A stretch of DNA of 64,000 nt from Bacillota bacterium. Its GTDB lineage: Bacteria > Bacillota > UBA4882 > UBA8346. The position numbers and the translations under genes are program-made. Where the stretch lies: positions 1-64,000 of the forward strand of contig JAEZCE010000061.1 of assembly GCA_023429995.1 (NCBI GenBank), read 5' to 3'. Positions 59,623 to 64,000 of this stretch are shown here, piece after piece. The notes under the pieces are model-generated. The model worked only from the letters and a program-made list of their open reading frames with translations. It made no database searches and was not told the DNA's origin. Position 1 is the first letter of the stretch. Each line of letters starts with the position of its first letter.

Positions 59623-59937
59623 ATGTCCAGCGACAAAACGTTAGTATGCAAAGATTGCAACCAAGAGTTTGTATTTACTGCCAGTGAACAGGATTTCTAT
59701 GCCGAAAAAGGGTTTACCAATGAACCAGGACGTTGCCCCAGTTGCCGTCAGGCTAGAAAAAACAATGAACGCGGCCGTGGCAGAAGCAGCGGTGGCGGAG
59801 GATTTAAAGGGGAAAAAACCCTTTATAATGCGGTATGTTCCCGGTGCGGAGCCCAAACTCAAGTGCCTTTCCAACCCAAGCCGGACCGGGAAGTTTTATG
59901 TCGGGATTGTTTTCGCCCCCGCAATAATTATCGGTAA
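59623..59937 (+). CDS. Zinc-ribbon protein with RG-rich linker
   Basis: 104 residues. Two zinc ribbons: CKDCNQEF...CPSCR (about 9-41) and CSRCGAQTQVPF...CRDCF (about 72-98). They are separated by a Gly/Arg/Ser-rich linker (RGRGRSSGGGG) that could bind RNA. AAGGAGGAG precedes the ATG. Members are widespread, abundant small proteins of unknown function; the long leader suggests regulated expression. Confidence 0.8.
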   Translation: MSSDKTLVCKDCNQEFVFTASEQDFYAEKGFTNEPGRCPSCRQARKNNERGRGRSSGGGGFKGEKTLYNAVCSRCGAQTQVPFQPKPDREVLCRDCFRPRNNYR

Positions 59938-60403
59938 GTAAAAGGGAAAGCATCGATCGAGATATACAATATGGTTTTTCCCTATCGATCCGGGCAATAT
60001 ATTGTATATCTCATTGATTTAAAACCTTTTTTTCACTTGGGTTTGCGTTCAACGTTCAGCATTCAAAAGTTTATTTCACCTTATATCGAGAACATAATAT
60101 GGGAACAACCTCCATTCCGCTGCCGCCTCCCAAAGTATGAAGCAATAGCGCCATAGATTTCACCATGGTATCCAATCCTCTTTTCCGGCGTCCCTGTATC
60201 CATTTGGATGGAATGGCGCGAATCTCCTATAGTTCAAAATCCCAATGGTCCCAGGAAAGTTTTGATTGCATATCCAGCGCCTCAATTCGATTTATGGTTA
60301 TCCCCACACCACTTTATTGTGGCGAAAACGGAAAACCAATCGAAGAATAATTGACGATTACATCGGACAATTTTTGGCAAAGAATAAGTAAGGGGGTCTG
60401 TGA
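59938..60403. other. Intergenic stretch with a 14-bp inverted repeat
   Basis: GAGATATACAATAT (59959-59972) pairs perfectly with ATATTGTATATCTC (59999-60012) around 26 nt. No T-run, no convincing gene in the rest; short open frames lack ribosome sites. Confidence 0.5.
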
Positions 60404-61810
60404 ATGCAATTAGGGCTAATTATTTTAGGAACAGTCGGAATAAGTTTGATTTTGGCAGCACTATTAGGGTGGTTGCTTTGGAAACCCGTTATAAATGGCT
60501 GGGTTGATTCGTTTTTAAAGCGGTTACTGGAAGATCCCTATCCCGAAAATATCACCGAGATGTATAATGTATTCCGTAAAGTAGGAGTCCGGAATGTCCT
60601 GGAGGCTGATATCCGTGGCGCTACCGGACAACCTTTGCAGCGTCCTTTTGGGACATCCATCCATTACTCCAAATGGGAACAATTGTTATTCAATCCGGTT
60701 TATTTTTCCCGGAAACCGATCGTGGAATCCATTGAAATAAAGACCCAAGTTACAATCGGCCCTCAAGCGAAAAGACCCCTGATCATCGACATGCCGGTAA
60801 TGATCGCCGGGATGTCGTGGGGAACCGCTTTATCTTCCAAATCCGTCTTAGCTTTGGCAAAAGGGGCGGATAAAGCCGAAACGGCCATGAATAGCGGTTC
60901 CGGTCCGTGCTTTCCGGAGCTTCGGAAACAAACCCGGAAACTGATTATACAATACCCTTGCAGTGAGCGGGAAAATGAAGAAGAATGGCTTAGGCAAGCT
61001 GATGCCATTGAAATTCAATTGGGTTATGGGGCTTTAGCATCGGCGTCGCTTGTCGAAAACCCCCGGAAAATTCACCACCAATCTGGCGATGAACCCCCCG
61101 TGGGTTTGGATTTGAGTCCTGATGAATATTTAGCCTTCAATAGCAAAGTATTTCAGCTTGACGGGAAATTCGAGTTGTCCCACATTGTTCAATATCTTCG
61201 GAAATTAACCGGGGGAATTCCAATCGGAGTTAAGATTGGAGCCACCCATCATCTTGAAGAGGAATTGGAGGTAATTACCAATAAGGAGATTGATTTTTTG
61301 ACCATTGACGGCAAGGAAGCCGGCATTCATTCCGGGCCGGGCATTTTAGAAGATGATGTAGGATTACCAACGTTGCCGGCGCTTTGCAGGGCTGCAACCT
61401 TCCTTCAAAATAAAAAAATGAAATCCCGGATTTCCCTTATTGTTTCCGGTGGATTGTTTACCCCCGGCCAGTTTTTAAAAGCATTGACATTGGGGGCAAG
61501 TGCAGTATATATCGGAACAATCGCTCTGGTTGCTTTAGCCCATAGTCAGATTGTCAAAGTACTGCCCTGGGAACCTTTGTCTCAGCTTTTATATGAAAAT
61601 GGAGGGGCCAAAGAAAAATTTTGTACCGAACAAGGAGCGCGCAACCTTGCTAATTTTTTAAAAAGCTGCAATGAGGAAATTATCCTGGCAATGCGGTCTT
61701 TGGGAAAAACATCTCTATCTCAGTTGACGATTGAGGATGTATGCGCCATAACGCCTGAAATCGCTCAAATTACCGGTGCTGATTTGGCTTTTTCCAAACC
61801 GAGGCCGTAA
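60404..61810 (+). CDS. FMN-binding glutamate-synthase-like protein, membrane-anchored (copy 1)
   Basis: 468 residues. One N-terminal transmembrane segment (about 3-24). The rest is the GltB-type FMN alpha/beta barrel: MIAGMSWGTALSSKS, NSGSGP, IQLGYGA, GVKIGATHHLEEE, TIDGKEAG...GPGILEDDVGLPTLPAL and LIVSGGLFTPGQ. The three Cys of the 3Fe-4S cluster normally following the barrel are not present (the region reads ALVALAHSQIVKVLPWEP). So it is probably an oxidoreductase of another specificity. Next gene is its paralogue. Confidence 0.85.
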   Translation: MQLGLIILGTVGISLILAALLGWLLWKPVINGWVDSFLKRLLEDPYPENITEMYNVFRKVGVRNVLEADIRGATGQPLQRPFGTSIHYSKWEQLLFNPVYFSRKPIVESIEIKTQVTIGPQAKRPLIIDMPVMIAGMSWGTALSSKSVLALAKGADKAETAMNSGSGPCFPELRKQTRKLIIQYPCSERENEEEWLRQADAIEIQLGYGALASASLVENPRKIHHQSGDEPPVGLDLSPDEYLAFNSKVFQLDGKFELSHIVQYLRKLTGGIPIGVKIGATHHLEEELEVITNKEIDFLTIDGKEAGIHSGPGILEDDVGLPTLPALCRAATFLQNKKMKSRISLIVSGGLFTPGQFLKALTLGASAVYIGTIALVALAHSQIVKVLPWEPLSQLLYENGGAKEKFCTEQGARNLANFLKSCNEEIILAMRSLGKTSLSQLTIEDVCAITPEIAQITGADLAFSKPRP

Positions 61811-61814
61811 GAAA

Positions 61815-63236
61815 ATGAATGCGATAAATGGTTTACTAGTGATGTTCTCCTTAACAGTCCTTATCTTCAGTTTATTTTTGGTGATAGTTTGCCAAGGTTA
61901 TAAAAGGGCCTGTAAAGAAATTAAAAAATTTGTCTCCTCGCCTTCTTGGATAGAAATGTTGAACCTGGTAAGCAAAATAACCTGGCGGGTTTATTTTGAA
62001 AGCCAGTTAAGAGCTGAGACTGGAAAAGCTTTGGAGCGTCCTTTTGGGACACCCATTCATTTTTATTCCTGGAATCAAATCTTACTTCAACCTTTGGCGT
62101 TATCACGGGTCAGGAGGGGCAATGCCTCTTTGAAAATGGATATTCCCATTGAGACTTCGGTGATACTCGGACCGGGGGCTAAAAAGCCTTTACGGATAGA
62201 TTATCCTATTTTGATTGGCGGGATGTCATATGGTGGCGCATTAAGCCAAAGGGCTAAAAGCGCGCTGGCAAAAGCGGCTACCTTGTTTGGAACAGCCGCC
62301 AATACCGGGAGCGGTCCTTTATTAAAAGAAGAAAGAGCGTTGGCCCAGAAACTCATTTTTCAATATTCGAGAGGTTATTGGGCCAAATCGGAGGAGGTTT
62401 TAAGCCGGGTCGATATGATCGAGATCTCTCTGGGGCATGGGGCTTGGTCCTCTGCGCCGGTCCGGATTAAGGGACAAAAAGTTAAGGGCCGTTATGCCCG
62501 GGAATTAAACACGATTGAGGGTTTGGATATTCTTATCGAATCAAGGTTGACGCAAATTGACAGCCCGGAAGACTGGAGAACTTTAATTCTCCACTTAAAA
62601 GAGGCAACCGGGGGGGCGCCCATCGGAGTCAAAATCGGAGCGACTCACCATTTAGAGAAAGAGTTGAACTTGCTCGTTGCAGGCGGCATTGATATTATAG
62701 TTATCGACGGCGCTGAGGGTGGAAGCCACTCCGCGCCGCCGATTTTATCGGACGACGTTGGACTGCCAACCTTACCTGCGCTGTGCCGGGCGGTTCAATT
62801 TTTGAATGAACATAATTTAAAGGGCAAAATCTCCCTCATTATTGGGGGAGGGTTATATACACCCGGGGATTTTTTAAAGTGTCTGGCATTGGGAGCTGAT
62901 GCCGTAGCGATAGGGACCATAGCCGGCCTGGCGATGTCTCATACTCAAATCACCAAGTCAATTCCCTGGGAACCGCCGACCGGCTTGATTTATTATCAAG
63001 GGAAAGCGGCTTCCAAATTCAATCCGGAATTGGGCGCGAAGCATCTATATCATTATTTGAAAAGTTGTATGGAAGAAATGACGCAAACAGTCCGGGTCAT
63101 CGGAAAGGGCAGTTTTCGGGAGATAACGAAGGAAGATTTAGTGGCTGTGGATTCACTTTATGCCGAAATAGCCGGAATTGAATCCATTTTTAATACGGCT
63201 GCGGGGAACAATGAAAACCAGAAAAAGAAGGGATAG
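61815..63236 (+). CDS. FMN-binding glutamate-synthase-like protein, membrane-anchored (copy 2)
   Basis: 473 residues from ATG 61815, 4 nt after the stop of copy 1. One or two N-terminal hydrophobic segments, then the same barrel: LIGGMSYGGALSQRA, NTGSGPLLKE, ISLGHGAW, IGVKIGATHHLEKEL, VIDGAEGGSHSAPPILSDDVG and LIIGGGLYTPGDF. Again no Fe-S cysteines (AMSHTQITKSIPWEPP). A tandem duplication, with both copies kept, suggests a two-subunit or membrane-bound enzyme. Substrate unknown. Confidence 0.85.
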   Translation: MNAINGLLVMFSLTVLIFSLFLVIVCQGYKRACKEIKKFVSSPSWIEMLNLVSKITWRVYFESQLRAETGKALERPFGTPIHFYSWNQILLQPLALSRVRRGNASLKMDIPIETSVILGPGAKKPLRIDYPILIGGMSYGGALSQRAKSALAKAATLFGTAANTGSGPLLKEERALAQKLIFQYSRGYWAKSEEVLSRVDMIEISLGHGAWSSAPVRIKGQKVKGRYARELNTIEGLDILIESRLTQIDSPEDWRTLILHLKEATGGAPIGVKIGATHHLEKELNLLVAGGIDIIVIDGAEGGSHSAPPILSDDVGLPTLPALCRAVQFLNEHNLKGKISLIIGGGLYTPGDFLKCLALGADAVAIGTIAGLAMSHTQITKSIPWEPPTGLIYYQGKAASKFNPELGAKHLYHYLKSCMEEMTQTVRVIGKGSFREITKEDLVAVDSLYAEIAGIESIFNTAAGNNENQKKKG

Positions 63237-63261
63237 AAGAAATCCCTAGGGATTATGAGTT

Positions 63262-63999
63262 CTATAATCTTTTATGCAGCAATTCCTTCAAGGAAACAAA
63301 CCGGTAACCTTTGGCCTGCAGCCCTTGAATGAGATAGGGCAGAGCTGCTACCGTTGAATGCCGGTTTAGGCGGCCATCATGGGCTAGGATGATCGCCCCG
63401 GGAAAAATCATCCGGACAACCCGTTCCGCTTTGGCTTTTGGTGTTTTGGCGAGCGCATGCTCAAGAGTTATGGTAGATAATATAATTTGTTTATGTTCCA
63501 GATGAGAGACTCGTAAAATATTTTCATTGAGTTCTTCATAGGGAGACCGAAAAAACGATGGTTTTTTACCGGAAATTGTTTCGATCGTCCGGTCGGTTTT
63601 GTCCAGTTGGGAACGGATTTGTTCAACCGAAAGGGTGTTGAGGTGGGGATGGGAAAATGTATGGCTGCCAACGGTATGCCCGTTTTCAATTTCTCTTTTC
63701 ACCAATTGCGGATACTTTTGGACATTCTTCCCTACCAGGAAGAATGTAGCCGGAATATGGTATTTTTGTAACAGGTCTAAGACTTGGGAAGTATAGAGAG
63801 GGTCGGGACCATCGTCAAAGGTGAGGGCGACTATTTTTTGGGTGGTGTTGCCCATCCAAATTACATTCACTTTATTAAAAAAATTAATGGTTTTTTCAAA
63901 TAAAAGGAAACGGTTGATAAATAAGATCAAAAAAGTAACGGTAACCAATATTAATAAAATCCATGGCAGGCTTTGATTGGATATCAGGGCTTTTTTCAT
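63262..63999 (-). CDS. Polysaccharide deacetylase, membrane-anchored
   Basis: 245 residues; ATG 63999 is at the window edge, so the true start cannot be checked. N-terminal transmembrane anchor (about 12-30), then NodB domain: VALTFDDGPDPLYTSQV, GSHTFSHPHL, FRSPYEE and ILAHDGR. Same family as 52737-53453 but a different subgroup (the pair of His is in SHTFSHPH). Removes acetyl groups from cell-wall or spore polysaccharide. Convergent with the FMN proteins. Confidence 0.88.
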   Translation of the reverse strand: MKKALISNQSLPWILLILVTVTFLILFINRFLLFEKTINFFNKVNVIWMGNTTQKIVALTFDDGPDPLYTSQVLDLLQKYHIPATFFLVGKNVQKYPQLVKREIENGHTVGSHTFSHPHLNTLSVEQIRSQLDKTDRTIETISGKKPSFFRSPYEELNENILRVSHLEHKQIILSTITLEHALAKTPKAKAERVVRMIFPGAIILAHDGRLNRHSTVAALPYLIQGLQAKGYRFVSLKELLHKRL

Positions 64000-64000
64000 A

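Noticed and set aside
60165..60350. 61-codon plus-strand frame
   Set aside because: No ribosome site, no recognisable features, and lies in a stretch that looks non-coding.
1..64000. CRISPR array
   Set aside because: The only regular repeat (18792-19064) has contiguous 21-bp units without unique spacers, and no cas genes are present.

Overview
The window looks like a chromosomal segment of an endospore-forming member of the Bacillota (Firmicutes), with a partly decayed prophage at its left end. Spore formation is supported by cotJA-cotJB-cotJC (57314-58317). A Clostridia-like affiliation is supported by the SCIFF peptide and its radical-SAM maturase (11200-12852), strong AGGAGG-type ribosome sites and frequent TTG/GTG starts. 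A beta-barrel-like secreted protein (16642-17481) and a possible two-component spanin pair in the prophage (5812-6240) raise the possibility that the host has an outer membrane, as in Limnochordia/Hydrogenispora-like lineages. That assignment is an inference, not shown by the sequence.

Prophage, 1 to about 9.1 kb: end of a tail-fibre-like gene, small virion genes, an XhlA-like protein, then two tandem lysis cassettes, each a lysin-like gene followed by a small holin-like gene with the same SSKR motif. The first cassette is broken: its start codon reads ATA and it carries a 1-nt deletion. Between the cassettes is a metallophosphoesterase whose only well-placed start is ACG. Then follow minus-strand small genes with their own promoters, a promoter/operator with an 18-bp palindrome, two overlapping membrane/coiled-coil genes in different frames, a ribbon-helix-helix regulator, a DUF551 cluster and a KilA-N protein. 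No integrase or att site was found.

Transition, 9.1-11.1 kb: a secreted PDZ protein, a second RHH protein, several strong inverted repeats, two convergent mini-genes and a possible small RNA. Then: SCIFF peptide and maturase, RlmD-type rRNA methyltransferase, PL11 rhamnogalacturonan lyase, a frameshifted Fe-S protein remnant, the beta-barrel-like protein and an alpha/beta hydrolase. A repeat-rich, gene-poor stretch (18.7-20.3 kb) contains a 21-bp tandem repeat and dispersed repeat families. A flagellin-like protein with an HExxH protease centre (20360-21994) is the most striking single gene of the chromosomal part.

22-46 kb: GH18 hydrolase, YchF GTPase, an mglBAC galactose-type ABC transporter followed directly by a chemoreceptor, a DEAD-box helicase, a ferredoxin-type aldo/keto reductase, a complete potABCD polyamine operon with a promoter-proximal palindrome, a ComEC-like MBL protein with a DUF3006 partner, DegV, an apparently inactive rhomboid, and an RNA-modification pair (methyltransferase plus RluA).

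46-64 kb: tRNA-Val and tRNA-Asp, an M29 aminopeptidase, HD-GYP phosphodiesterase, thiamine-binding protein, an envelope operon (UgtP/MGD-like glycosyltransferase, MFS transporter, polysaccharide deacetylase, YkoP-like), a ferritin-like protein, sugar epimerase, the cotJ operon, a zinc-ribbon protein, two tandem glutamate-synthase-like FMN proteins that both lack the Fe-S cysteines, and another polysaccharide deacetylase.
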